From Ferruginibacter sp. (GTDB lineage Bacteria; Bacteroidota; Bacteroidia; Chitinophagales; Chitinophagaceae), in assembly GCA_019638525.1 (NCBI GenBank), contig JAHBTO010000003.1, forward strand, positions 550,802 to 614,801: DNA of 64,000 nucleotides, given 5' to 3'. The number at the start of each line of letters is the position of its first letter. The stretch's first letter is position 1. Both the position numbers and the translations under genes were made by a program. Shown piece after piece: positions 10,663-20,268 of this stretch. The notes under the pieces are model-generated. The model searched no databases. It was not told where the DNA came from and saw nothing but the letters and a program-made list of their open reading frames with translations.

Positions 10663-12384
10663 TTAATATCCTCTTGCATCATCATCCCCCCTATGATCGC
10701 CAACTGCAATAATTGTTTTCTTTTTTGTTGTATCATCCCATTTTATTTGTATTACTTCGGTGCGGCCAATTGCACTTCTTTCTTTTATATCATATCCCAT
10801 GGCTTGTAGTTCTTTTTTAACATCGGGCGAAAACCCTTTTTCAATAAACAAAACATCGGGCAGCCATTGATGATGAAACTTGGGTTTGTTTACTGCATCA
10901 TCAACCGTCATGTTAAATTCCAATATATCAACCAGGGTTTGAAAAACACTTGTAATAATTGTAGTGCCGCCGGGTGTGCCTACTACCAGGTACGGTGAAC
11001 CGTTTTTTAATACGATGGTGGGTGTCATACTGCTCAACATTCTTTTGCCGGGCGCAATAGCATTTTTATCATTACCCACTGCGCCATACATGTTAGGTAC
11101 GCCGGGCTTTACACTAAAATCATCCATTTCATTATTAAGCAAAAAACCTGCGCCTGATACAACCGTGCGGCTGCCGTATCCGCCATTTAAAGTAGTGGTA
11201 ACCGATACTGCATTGCCATCATCATCTACAATACTTATGTGTGTGGTTTCCTCACTTTCATGAATGTGTCCTGCCTTTATATTTTTACTGCTGCCTGCCC
11301 TGTCCGGTACATAATCTTTCATCCTTTCTTGCAGGTAAGCATTGCTCACCAAAGTTTTTACAGGCACTTTTACAAAATCGGGGTCGCCTAAAAACTCGGC
11401 CCTGTCGGCATAAGCCCTGCGTTCTACTTCGGTCATCAGTTGCACCGATGCGGAGGTTTCAAATTTCATTTGGGCAATATTTTTATCTTCAATCATCTTC
11501 ATCATCTGCTCCAGTATAATGCCGCCGCTGCTTGGCAAAGGCATGGTTAAAATTTGGTATCCTTTATAATTGAAATCTACTACGGCTCTTTCTTTAGCCT
11601 TATAATTTTTAAGATCGCTTAATGAAATGATGCCATTGCCTTTTTTCATTTCGGCAACAATCAGTTTAGCGGTTTTGCCTTCATAAAATCCTTTTTGCCC
11701 TTTGTCTCTTATACGCTTTAAAGTATTGGCTAAGTCTTTCTGCACCAAAATATCTCCTTCCTTCCAATCGCCATCTTTTACAAATGCAACAGGCGATGTG
11801 TTGAGTTCAAGAAATTCTTTTTTTGTACTGTTGAAAGATGCAGCCTGCGATGCAGTGATGGCAAAACCTTTTTCGGCAAGGTCAATAGCCGGTTGTATCA
11901 ATTTTGCAAATGGAAGTTTTGCATATTTTAAACTGGCAAACAACCCGGCAACGGTACCCGGTACACCTGCAGCCAGGTGCCCGTTTTGCGATAAGTTTAA
12001 TAATGGGTTGCCATCTTTATCAAGGTACATATCCCTGCCTGCCGCAGCGGGCGCTTTTTCACGGTAATCTATGCTTATGTTTTTACCATTTTTTAAATGT
12101 GCTACCATAAAACCACCTCCACCAATATTGCCTGCACCGGGGTAAACAACAGCCAACGCTAATTGTGTAGCAATGGCTGCATCTACTGCATTGCCGCCCA
12201 TTTGTAAAATGTGTAGCCCTACCTGGCTTGCCAGGGGATGTGCACATACTACAGCCCCTTTGGTACAGGTAATTGATTTTTGAATGGTATAATTATTATT
12301 ATTGATTGCCTGTGCAATAATTAAAGAAGGTATAAACAATAAAAAACAAATTGTTGTTGTATAAATTAAATACTTACGGGTCAT
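10663..12384 (-). CDS. ggt: Gamma-glutamyltransferase precursor
   Basis: Secreted or periplasmic enzyme that hydrolyses or transfers the gamma-glutamyl group of glutathione and related peptides. The 573 residues start with a signal peptide (about 1-25, LLFIPSLIIAQA). The large-subunit part carries GGNAVDAAIA and the GGGGFM glycine loop. The self-cleavage site is seen at ETTHISIVD, where Thr380 would become the N-terminal nucleophile of the small subunit. The oxyanion and substrate region LLNNEMDDF and the PGGTTI motif follow. Length and order fit the family. A GGT nucleophile in the right context makes it likely active. It is divergent from the M14 peptidase gene, and both could serve peptide scavenging. 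Confidence 0.95.
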   Translation of the reverse strand: MTRKYLIYTTTICFLLFIPSLIIAQAINNNNYTIQKSITCTKGAVVCAHPLASQVGLHILQMGGNAVDAAIATQLALAVVYPGAGNIGGGGFMVAHLKNGKNISIDYREKAPAAAGRDMYLDKDGNPLLNLSQNGHLAAGVPGTVAGLFASLKYAKLPFAKLIQPAIDLAEKGFAITASQAASFNSTKKEFLELNTSPVAFVKDGDWKEGDILVQKDLANTLKRIRDKGQKGFYEGKTAKLIVAEMKKGNGIISLSDLKNYKAKERAVVDFNYKGYQILTMPLPSSGGIILEQMMKMIEDKNIAQMKFETSASVQLMTEVERRAYADRAEFLGDPDFVKVPVKTLVSNAYLQERMKDYVPDRAGSSKNIKAGHIHESEETTHISIVDDDGNAVSVTTTLNGGYGSRTVVSGAGFLLNNEMDDFSVKPGVPNMYGAVGNDKNAIAPGKRMLSSMTPTIVLKNGSPYLVVGTPGGTTIITSVFQTLVDILEFNMTVDDAVNKPKFHHQWLPDVLFIEKGFSPDVKKELQAMGYDIKERSAIGRTEVIQIKWDDTTKKKTIIAVGDHRGDDDARGY

Positions 12385-12566
12385 TGTTAAAATTTTATCG
12401 AATTTACTTTAATAAAGCCAAATATCTTTTCTTAATAACAAAATCAAAAAATGTTTAAGTTAAAGAGGTATACATAAAGGATAAATGGCAGCACTAAGTC
12501 AACTGCTTTCTTTATTTTCACATAATATTTTGTAACAGCAATCCTCCATCGCTCAAAAACTAAACA

Positions 12567-15068
12567 ATGAGAATCAAACTATTTTTTATTTTCTTTTTAA
12601 TTTTTACCGTAAAATCATTTGCACAAATAAAATCGCCTGGCGAATTTTTAGGTTACCGGTTAGGTAGTCATTTTACACCACATTATAAAATTGTAAATTA
12701 TTTTCAGCAGATGGCTACCGCAGAGCCGCAAATGATGAAACTGGAAACTTACGGACAAACCAACGAGGGCAGGCAGCTTTTACTTGCAATTGTATCCTCG
12801 CCCGAGAACATGGCCAGGTTTGATGAGATAAGAAAAAATAATTTACGGATAACAGGATTACTGAAAGATAAAGCACCTGATGTAAATGCACCGGTAATAG
12901 TTTGGCTAAGTTATAATGTACATGGCAACGAAGCCAGTTCATCAGAAACTTCAATGAAGGTTTTGTTTGAATTGCTAAACCCTTCAAACATGCAAGCAAA
13001 AGCCTGGTTAAAAAATACCGTTGTAATCATTGACCCCTGTTTAAATCCTGATGGAAGGGAAAGATATGTAAACTGGTATAATCAAATGGTTGGTAAAAAT
13101 GCTAATGTAGATGTTAATACAAGAGAACACAGCGAACCATGGCCCGGTGGAAGAGTAAACCATTATTATTTTGATTTAAACCGTGACTGGGCATGGCAAA
13201 CACAGGTAGAAACACAGGGGCGTATGAAAAAATATAATGAATGGCTGCCTCAAATCCATTGCGATTTTCACGAACAGGGGATAAACAATCCTTATTATTT
13301 TGCACCTGCCGCCGAACCTTTTCACGAAGTGATAACGCCATGGCAACGACAATTTCAAACAAGCATTGGCCGCAACCATGCAAAATATTTTGATGCCAAT
13401 GGCTGGTTATATTTTACCAAAGAAATTTTTGATCTTTTTTATCCTTCTTATGGCGATACCTATCCTTTGTATAATGGCGCCATTGGTATGACCTACGAGC
13501 AGGCAGGCCATAGCCAGGGTGGGCTGGCCGTGCAAATAAACGATGGCGATACGCTTACCTTAAACGACAGGATTGCCCATCATTACACAACAAGCATGAG
13601 TACAATAGAAATTGCTTCAAACAATGCCGAAAAATTAATGAGTGAATACAAAAAATATTTTGATGATGCTAATACCAATGGCGTAGGTATGTATAAAACT
13701 TTTGTGGTAACAGGCGATAATTACGGTAAGCTGGAAGCACTGAAAAGTTTTTTTGACCGCAACAAAATCCGGTACGGCAGTATAACAGGCAATGCATTAA
13801 GAGGTTATAATTATTTTAGCGGTAGGGAAGAAAGTTTTAATGCAAGCAATAGCCTGGCTGTTTCTGCCTACCAGCCCAAATCGGCGCTGGTAAAGGTTTT
13901 GTTTGAACCAAAGTCCAAACTCAGCGATTCTGTAACTTATGATATTACGGCCTGGAGCCTGCCCTTTGTTTATGGATTGCAAACTTATGCCGTAAAAGAA
14001 AAGCTGCCGGTAACGGGCAATGTAAAAACAAATGATGCTGTTGCGGTTTCTTCATCGGCTTATGGTTATCTTATTAACTATAATTCATTTGCCGATGCAA
14101 AATTTTTATCTGCTTTATTAAATAATGGAATTAAAGTAAGGTATGCCGAGAAAGAATTCACTTATCATGGTAAATCATTTGCAAAAGGAACTATCATTGT
14201 TTTAAAGAAAGGCAACGAAGAAAAGTTGCAAGAGTTTGTAAACCTTGTAAAAGCAAACCATGCAGCAGTTACCGAAGTTAACGGTGGATTTATGGATACA
14301 GGTTTTGATTTTGGCAGCGAAAAAGTGAGGTTTATTAAAAAGCCTGCAGTAGCGTTGCTTACAGGCCGTGGCGTAAGCCCCAATGCAGCGGGCGAAGTAT
14401 GGCAGCTTTTTGACGGGCAGTTAAATTACCCAATAAGCCTTTTTAATGCTGACGAGATTGATGGCAACAGTTTAAAAAATATTGATGTATTGATATTAGC
14501 TGATGGCAGGTATAAATTTTTTGCTGATAAGGAAGCTGCTGCCCAATTGAAAATGTGGGTACAACAGGGCGGAAAAATTATTGCAATGGAAAATGCTGCC
14601 GCACAAATTGCAAAAGCCGACTGGGGAATTAAACAGAAAAAAGATGATGATGATAAAAAAGACGATAAAAAAGATACAGATGAATATGAGGCTTTAAAGA
14701 GGTACGAGAACCGTGAACGGGATGGCATTGTAAACAATATACCCGGCGCTATTTATAAAGTAGATTTGGATGATTCACACCCATTGGCTTTTGGTTATGG
14801 CAACAGTTATTATACTTTAAAACTAAACAGCGATATGTATGAATTTATGGACGATGGCTGGAATGTAGGCGTAATAAAAAAAGAAAACCAGGTATCGGGC
14901 TTTGTAGGCAACAGGGTTAAAGAAAAAATTAAAGACGGAACTGTAATTGGCGTGCAGCCATTGGGTAATGGCTCCATTGTTTTTTTTGCTGATGACCCCA
15001 TCTTTAGAAGCTTTTGGGAAAACGGGAAACTGATGTTTGCCAACGCCATTTTTTTGGTGGGGCAATAA
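12567..15068 (+). CDS. Secreted M14-family zinc carboxypeptidase
   Basis: Exported metallopeptidase of the carboxypeptidase A (M14) family. The 833 residues start with a signal peptide (about 1-20, ending SFAQ). Zinc ligands are visible: HGNE (His119 and Glu122) after a beta strand, and a later histidine within IHCDFHEQG (about 231-235); DLNRDW lies between. The second half is not peptidase: residues about 590-690 resemble a class I glutamine-amidotransferase-like fold (VLILADGRY, then WVQQGGKIIAMEN), followed by a charged Lys/Asp-rich linker near 690-710 and a beta-rich end. The neighbouring PIG-L protein carries a similar GATase-like part. The two genes run in the same direction with a 100-base gap and may be co-transcribed. 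Confidence 0.9.
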   Translation: MRIKLFFIFFLIFTVKSFAQIKSPGEFLGYRLGSHFTPHYKIVNYFQQMATAEPQMMKLETYGQTNEGRQLLLAIVSSPENMARFDEIRKNNLRITGLLKDKAPDVNAPVIVWLSYNVHGNEASSSETSMKVLFELLNPSNMQAKAWLKNTVVIIDPCLNPDGRERYVNWYNQMVGKNANVDVNTREHSEPWPGGRVNHYYFDLNRDWAWQTQVETQGRMKKYNEWLPQIHCDFHEQGINNPYYFAPAAEPFHEVITPWQRQFQTSIGRNHAKYFDANGWLYFTKEIFDLFYPSYGDTYPLYNGAIGMTYEQAGHSQGGLAVQINDGDTLTLNDRIAHHYTTSMSTIEIASNNAEKLMSEYKKYFDDANTNGVGMYKTFVVTGDNYGKLEALKSFFDRNKIRYGSITGNALRGYNYFSGREESFNASNSLAVSAYQPKSALVKVLFEPKSKLSDSVTYDITAWSLPFVYGLQTYAVKEKLPVTGNVKTNDAVAVSSSAYGYLINYNSFADAKFLSALLNNGIKVRYAEKEFTYHGKSFAKGTIIVLKKGNEEKLQEFVNLVKANHAAVTEVNGGFMDTGFDFGSEKVRFIKKPAVALLTGRGVSPNAAGEVWQLFDGQLNYPISLFNADEIDGNSLKNIDVLILADGRYKFFADKEAAAQLKMWVQQGGKIIAMENAAAQIAKADWGIKQKKDDDDKKDDKKDTDEYEALKRYENRERDGIVNNIPGAIYKVDLDDSHPLAFGYGNSYYTLKLNSDMYEFMDDGWNVGVIKKENQVSGFVGNRVKEKIKDGTVIGVQPLGNGSIVFFADDPIFRSFWENGKLMFANAIFLVGQ

Positions 15069-15168
15069 ATGGGACTGAACATTTTTACAACATGATGCAT
15101 GTATCAAAAACAAAAACAATTATAATAATAGTATGATTAATTTTTTTTCTTTTAATAATAAATATTTA

Positions 15169-17667
15169 ATGAGCAATAGAAGCCTGCTGCAGCAAATTTT
15201 AATATTGTTTTTTGTTGCATGTACCGGGTTGGCAAATGCACAAGCGCCAAAAACATACACTTCATCGGAGATTTTATTGCAGTTAAAAAAATTGAATGTG
15301 CTGGGTTCGGTATTATATGTGGCTGCTCACCCCGATGATGAAAACACAAGGCTGCTTGCATACCTGGCCAATGGAAAATTGTACCGTACGGGTTACTTAA
15401 GCCTAACTCGTGGCGATGGCGGGCAAAATTTAATTGGTGATGAACAGGGTGTTGACCTTGGGCTGATACGCACACAGGAATTGCTTTCGGCAAGGCGCAT
15501 TGATGGAGCAGAGCAATTCTTTAGCCGTGCTTTTGATTTTGGTTACAGCAAAAGCCCCGAAGAAGCCATGCGTATTTGGGGCCATGATAAAATTTTGAGT
15601 GATGTGGTTTGGGTGATAAGAAAATTCAGGCCCGATATTATCATTACCCGGTTTCCAACAACAGGCGAGGGAGGGCATGGCCATCATACTGCATCGGCCA
15701 TACTTGCCGGCGAAGCTTTTGATGCAGCCGCCGACCCAACAAAATTTCCTGAACAATTAAAACAGGGCGTTACCGTTTGGCAGGCAAAACGTTTGCTTTG
15801 GAACACTTTCAATTTTGGTTCTACAAATACTACAAGGGCCGATCAGTTTACAGTTGATTGCGGCGATTATAATCCCATACTAGGTAAAAGTTATGGAGAA
15901 ATAGCCGCTGCAAGCCGTAGCCAGCATAAGAGCCAGGGCTTTGGCGCTACGGCACAAAGGGGCAGCGTAATTGAATATTTTAAAACCATAAAAGGTACAG
16001 CGCCGGCTGATGATTTGATGGACAATGTGGATGTAACATGGGGCCGGGCTAATGATAAAGCCTTATCGGCCCAAATCAACAATATCATTAAAAAATTTGA
16101 TGTACAGCATCCCGAAAAATCGGTACCGGCATTGGTTAACCTGTATAAAAAAGTTGAGCAGGTACAAGACGAATACTGGAGAAAACAAAAGCTTGATGCA
16201 CTGAAGGAGTTGATACAAAACTGCTGTGGATTGTTTTTAGATGCTACAACCAATACACAGTTTGCTGTGCAAGGCGATAGCTTGAAAATTAATTTTGTTG
16301 TAAATAACCGATTAGGCGCCAACATAAAAAATGCCGATGTTTTTATCAATAATGATTTTGTTATTTTAGACCGTTTAGAAACCAATAAGAATTCTGTAAA
16401 GGATTATACCTTGTTCATCAGCCCAACAGCAGCCATTACACAACCATACTGGCTGCAAAATCCCATGGATAAAGGAAGTTTTAATGTAACCGATCAGCAA
16501 CAGATAGGCAAGGGGCAAAGCGACCCATTTAGTGTTGTGTTTAGTATGCAGATTGAAGGCACAGAATTTAAATTTACAAAACCGGTACGCTACAAACATA
16601 CCGATCCCGTAAAAGGCGAGCTATACCAGCCATTAACCATCTTACCAAAAATTGAATTGAATTACGATGCAGATGTTTACCTCGGCATCAACAACCAACC
16701 CGTTCAGGTGGGCACACAGGTAAAATCAAACCTTTCAACCCCATCCGATATTACGGTAACTAAATTAACATCGCAAAAAATAAGCAACAGCAATAACCCA
16801 TATATATTTAAGAGTAGTGCTAAAAAATCAGTAAATCATGAAACATCAACATTTGGTTTTACTGCTGTAAATGATGATTATGTAGAAGAAATAAAATTGC
16901 AGGCACAAAACAACGGGTATGCTTATCATCAATACAGGAAAACCATTTCGTACGACCATATACCTTCTATCGTTTATTTTCACGATGCCACAGCCAGGCT
17001 TTCAAAAATTGATTTACGTACTGAAGGAAATATAGCAGGCTATATTGCCGGTGCAGGCGATAAGATACCGGAGGCATTACAGGCGATGGGCTATAAAGTA
17101 GTTACTTTAAAACAGGCCGATATTAATGCAGCCAACTTAAAACAGTTTGATGTTATTGTAACCGGTGTAAGGGCATACAATACCAACGATTGGATGAATG
17201 ATGTGTATGATGAACTAATGAAGTATGTAAATGATGGCGGTGTTTTATTAGTTCAATATAATACAAGCAGCCAAATAGGCCCTGTTAAAGCAAAAATTTC
17301 GCCCTATCCGTTTAATATAAGTCGCAACAGGATTACAGATGAAGATGCAAAAGTTAATTTCTTATTACCCAATCATCCGGCATTAAATTATCCAAACAAG
17401 ATTACCGAAAAAGATTTTGAAGGATGGATACAGGAACGCAGTATTTATCATGCAGATAAAGTGGATACCGCATTCAAAAAAATATTGAGCATGAAAGACC
17501 CCGGCGAAAAAGAAAACGACGGAAGCCTCATTATTGCCAACTATGGTAAAGGCAGGTTTATTTATACAGGCCTTGTTTTTTTTAGGGAATTACCGGCGGC
17601 TGTACCGGGCGCCTACAGGCTGTTTGCAAACCTGATAGCCAACAACAGGCAAAATGATGCAAAATAA
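15169..17667 (+). CDS. PIG-L family deacetylase with C-terminal GATase-like domain
   Basis: Zinc-dependent deacetylase of the LmbE/PIG-L family, which remove acetyl groups from N-acetylglucosaminyl compounds. From ATG 15169 it has 832 residues: signal peptide (about 1-25, LANAQ), the metal motif AHPDDE with His54, the second histidine motif GHGHH (170-173), then beta-sandwich regions and a GATase-like part near the C-terminus (VIVTGVRAYN, then YVNDGGVLLVQYN). The frame opens at an earlier ATG (15133), but the shorter start gives the better signal peptide. It is followed after 26 bases by a tiny membrane protein gene and then a sodium/solute symporter; this suggests that the deacetylase makes the product that the transporter brings in. 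Substrate is unknown. Confidence 0.88.
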   Translation: MSNRSLLQQILILFFVACTGLANAQAPKTYTSSEILLQLKKLNVLGSVLYVAAHPDDENTRLLAYLANGKLYRTGYLSLTRGDGGQNLIGDEQGVDLGLIRTQELLSARRIDGAEQFFSRAFDFGYSKSPEEAMRIWGHDKILSDVVWVIRKFRPDIIITRFPTTGEGGHGHHTASAILAGEAFDAAADPTKFPEQLKQGVTVWQAKRLLWNTFNFGSTNTTRADQFTVDCGDYNPILGKSYGEIAAASRSQHKSQGFGATAQRGSVIEYFKTIKGTAPADDLMDNVDVTWGRANDKALSAQINNIIKKFDVQHPEKSVPALVNLYKKVEQVQDEYWRKQKLDALKELIQNCCGLFLDATTNTQFAVQGDSLKINFVVNNRLGANIKNADVFINNDFVILDRLETNKNSVKDYTLFISPTAAITQPYWLQNPMDKGSFNVTDQQQIGKGQSDPFSVVFSMQIEGTEFKFTKPVRYKHTDPVKGELYQPLTILPKIELNYDADVYLGINNQPVQVGTQVKSNLSTPSDITVTKLTSQKISNSNNPYIFKSSAKKSVNHETSTFGFTAVNDDYVEEIKLQAQNNGYAYHQYRKTISYDHIPSIVYFHDATARLSKIDLRTEGNIAGYIAGAGDKIPEALQAMGYKVVTLKQADINAANLKQFDVIVTGVRAYNTNDWMNDVYDELMKYVNDGGVLLVQYNTSSQIGPVKAKISPYPFNISRNRITDEDAKVNFLLPNHPALNYPNKITEKDFEGWIQERSIYHADKVDTAFKKILSMKDPGEKENDGSLIIANYGKGRFIYTGLVFFRELPAAVPGAYRLFANLIANNRQNDAK

Positions 17668-17693
17668 AAAAATCACAGTTGTAAACATCATAA

Positions 17694-17804
17694 ATGATGC
17701 AAAACGAAAAATCATATTGGAATAAATGGTACCTGGCCGTATTGCTTTTTTTGATACTGCAGATTATTATTTTTTATATGATAACGGTAGAGTTTAAAAA
17801 ATGA
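17694..17804 (+). CDS. 36-residue single-pass membrane protein upstream of symporter
   Basis: Short reading frame starting ATGATG and ending TGA, sitting between the PIG-L and symporter genes. It encodes MMQNEKSYWNKWYLAVLLFL followed by a further hydrophobic run and a short tail TVEFKK: an aromatic, polar N-terminus (YWNKWY), one membrane segment (about residues 13-31) and a basic end. The composition is clearly that of a small membrane protein and not of random AT-rich sequence. It begins 26 bases after the deacetylase stop and ends 62 bases before the symporter start, so co-expression is likely. I infer a small accessory subunit of the symporter; I know no family name for it. It is short enough to be missed by gene callers. 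Confidence 0.65.
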   Translation: MMQNEKSYWNKWYLAVLLFLILQIIIFYMITVEFKK

Positions 17805-17866
17805 TTCCTTTTTTTAAGAAAATATTCTTTCGGTATAAATTGTAAATAGCTCAATGGGTTTTATGT

Positions 17867-19489
17867 ATGAGTAGCATTGATTGGATTATATTGTGTGTAA
17901 CACTGGCAGGCATTGTGTTGTATGGCATTTATAAAAGCCGCACCACAAAAAACCTCGATGGCTATTTTTTAAGTAACCGCTCCATGCCCTGGTATCTTGT
18001 ATTATTAAGCATTATGGGTACGCAGGCAAGCGCCATCACTTTTTTAACAGGCCCCGGGCAGGCTTACAGCGATGGGATGCGTTTTGTACAATATTATTTT
18101 GGACTGCCCCTGGCCATGATTGTTATCAGTATTTTTTTTGTACCTGTATTTAACAAGTTAAAAGTTTATACCGCTTACGAGTTTTTAGAAAACAGGTTCG
18201 ACCTTAAAACCCGTACACTCACTTCATTTTTATTTTTGTTGTCAAGAGGTTTAAGCACCGGTATCAGCATATTTGCGCCATCAATCGTTTTAAGTTCTTT
18301 GATGGGATGGAATATATATTATACCAACCTGGTAATGGGCGGGCTGCTAATCATTTACACTATGAGCGGCGGCGCAAAAGCGGTAGCCCATACACAAAAA
18401 TTACAAATGATAATTGTGTTTGTGGCTTTGTTTATTGTTGGATACCTGGCAGTAAAATTATTACCCGATGCTATTGGTTTTACCGGCGCACTGCGTAAAA
18501 GCGGCGAAATGGGTAAGATGAACATCATTACCACAGGCTTTACCGATAAGGGTTTTAACTGGCAGGACAAATACAATATCTGGAGCGGATTGATTGGCGG
18601 TTTTTTCCTGGCGCTTAGTTATTTTGGTACCGACCATAGCCAGGTGGGGCGCTATCTTACAGCAAAAGATGTAAAAGAAAGCAGGCTTGGGTTATTGATG
18701 AATGGATTGGTGAAAGTACCCATGCAGTTCTTCATTTTATTGCTGGGTATTTTAATATTTTCTTTTTACCAGTTTAATAAAGCGCCTATTTATTTTGACC
18801 AGGCAAAGGTTTCTGTTGCAAAACAAACAATGTATAAAGATTCATTAGCAGCATTAGAAAATAATTATGCACTTGCTTTAGATGCAGGAGCAATACAAGA
18901 ATCGAAAGAATTAAGAGCACAATATAAAGAAGTATTACAAAAAGCTTTACCCGGGCAGGATACCAACGATAACAATTATATCTTCTTGAGGTTTGTGATG
19001 GATTATTTACCGCAGGGTTTGATTGGACTTATCATTGCTATTATATTTTTAGCATCGTGGGGCAGTATTGCCGCTGCTTTAAATTCGCTGGCGGCTGTTA
19101 CGGTTGTTGATTTTCACAAGAAATTTTTTGTAAAGGATGAAACCGAAACAAAAGATTACCATGTATCGCAATGGTACACATTTGGCTGGGGTGTTTTCTG
19201 CATCATCATTGCCATGTTTGCACAAAACATTGGCAACAGTTTAATTGAAGCGGTAAATATCCTCGGCTCATTATTTTATGGTGTGATACTTGGTATTTTC
19301 TTAGTGGCACTGGGCTTCAAGTTTATAAAAGGCCGGGCAGTTTTTTATGCAGCAATTGTATCGGAGTTGCTAGTGATTTTTATTTACCAGCAAAAATTAG
19401 TTTCCTTTCTTTGGCTTAATGCCATTGGCGCAATCCTGGTTGTGCTATTAGCCATACCAATACAGATGCTTAGCAAACAAAAAGTATAA
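17867..19489 (+). CDS. Sodium/solute symporter (SSS family)
   Basis: Multi-pass inner-membrane transporter of the SSS (LeuT-fold) family, coupling sodium entry to uptake of a sugar, sugar amine, vitamin or acid. The 540 residues show about 13 hydrophobic segments, an N-terminal YFLSNRSMPWYL motif typical of the family, MSGGAKAVAHT in the middle and TDHSQVGRYLTAKD in a cytoplasmic loop. A hydrophilic insert (about 315-365) sits between late helices, as seen in many Bacteroidota members. It follows the PIG-L deacetylase and the 36-residue membrane protein in one direction, so its substrate may be the deacetylated sugar or the released moiety. This is inferred from gene order only. Confidence 0.92.
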   Translation: MSSIDWIILCVTLAGIVLYGIYKSRTTKNLDGYFLSNRSMPWYLVLLSIMGTQASAITFLTGPGQAYSDGMRFVQYYFGLPLAMIVISIFFVPVFNKLKVYTAYEFLENRFDLKTRTLTSFLFLLSRGLSTGISIFAPSIVLSSLMGWNIYYTNLVMGGLLIIYTMSGGAKAVAHTQKLQMIIVFVALFIVGYLAVKLLPDAIGFTGALRKSGEMGKMNIITTGFTDKGFNWQDKYNIWSGLIGGFFLALSYFGTDHSQVGRYLTAKDVKESRLGLLMNGLVKVPMQFFILLLGILIFSFYQFNKAPIYFDQAKVSVAKQTMYKDSLAALENNYALALDAGAIQESKELRAQYKEVLQKALPGQDTNDNNYIFLRFVMDYLPQGLIGLIIAIIFLASWGSIAAALNSLAAVTVVDFHKKFFVKDETETKDYHVSQWYTFGWGVFCIIIAMFAQNIGNSLIEAVNILGSLFYGVILGIFLVALGFKFIKGRAVFYAAIVSELLVIFIYQQKLVSFLWLNAIGAILVVLLAIPIQMLSKQKV

Positions 19490-19521
19490 TATTTTTTGTT
19501 GCAGATATTTTCATCCTGTAA

Positions 19522-19869
19522 TCAAAAATTTGATTGCCTTAAACCTTCCAGGATAAAGGCTCCGAAAAAGATCATGTAAAAAATTATAATCAATAAGATT
19601 AAAGAACCAATGATTAGACCGATGATGGAACAGGTTCTTCCGGCAGTTAAAGTACCATAGCTGGCCGGAGAGTAAAGTTCAGGCGTAGCCTGGTACAAGC
19701 GGCGGTCTTTATTAGAAAGCACCAGGCCTATAATGCCACAAACCACACCAAAAAATCCATAACAAAAAGCAAGTAAAATTGATAAGATACCCAATACCAG
19801 TACGCCGGTAGCATTGGGTAAGTTGGCAGGCGTGTTGCCCGGTGTAAGGTAATTTTGTTGTTCGGTCAT
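19522..19869 (-). CDS. Small CCC-motif membrane protein (DUF4190-like)
   Basis: A 115-residue membrane protein with a Pro/Asn-rich cytoplasmic N-terminus (about 1-20) and two hydrophobic regions (about 22-50 and 76-108). Cysteines in FCYGFFGVVCGIIGLVL and GRTCSIIG match the pattern for which Bacteroidota CCC-motif membrane proteins are named; NKDRRLYQ follows the first membrane hairpin. Function is not known. It lies 10 bases downstream of the DUF2752 gene on the same strand, a pairing that suggests an operon. The symporter gene converges on it with a 32-base gap. Confidence 0.75.
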   Translation of the reverse strand: MTEQQNYLTPGNTPANLPNATGVLVLGILSILLAFCYGFFGVVCGIIGLVLSNKDRRLYQATPELYSPASYGTLTAGRTCSIIGLIIGSLILLIIIFYMIFFGAFILEGLRQSNF

Positions 19870-19879
19870 AGCAGTGTTT

Positions 19880-20197
19880 TTAATGAGTTAATACTACCAG
19901 TTTGTAAATATAACTTACCATAATGAAGCATGTACAAAAAATGGCAGCATATTTTAAAATCGTTTCGCCGTTTTTTATTGTAAAGCAAACATGTAAAACT
20001 AAGAATATAAAAAGAAGCAGTACGGGTATTAATGCAGGATACATGAAGAAGCTGCCTGCAAAATCTTTTTTCATCAGCAAGATGAAGCTCCTTTGCATAC
20101 CGCAGCCCGGGCAATCAATATGTGTTATTGATTTAAACAGGCAGGGCAGTTGATGGGCCTCCAGCCAGCGAATGATATTTACAAAGATGAACAACAT
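19880..20197 (-). CDS. DUF2752 membrane protein
   Basis: A 105-residue protein with the hallmark DUF2752 motif CPGCGMQRSF near residue 29, set between an N-terminal hydrophobic segment and two to three membrane helices. The conserved cysteines resemble a metal or redox site, but the family function is unknown. The ATG at 20197 is the only good start. It is the first gene of a likely two-gene unit with the CCC-motif protein, which starts 10 bases after its stop. Confidence 0.85.
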   Translation of the reverse strand: MLFIFVNIIRWLEAHQLPCLFKSITHIDCPGCGMQRSFILLMKKDFAGSFFMYPALIPVLLLFIFLVLHVCFTIKNGETILKYAAIFCTCFIMVSYIYKLVVLTH

Positions 20198-20268
20198 GTA
20201 TTGTTATCAATAATAAAATTAACAATGGCATCTTGCAATCGTACAGCAAAAAATATTTTTACTACAAA

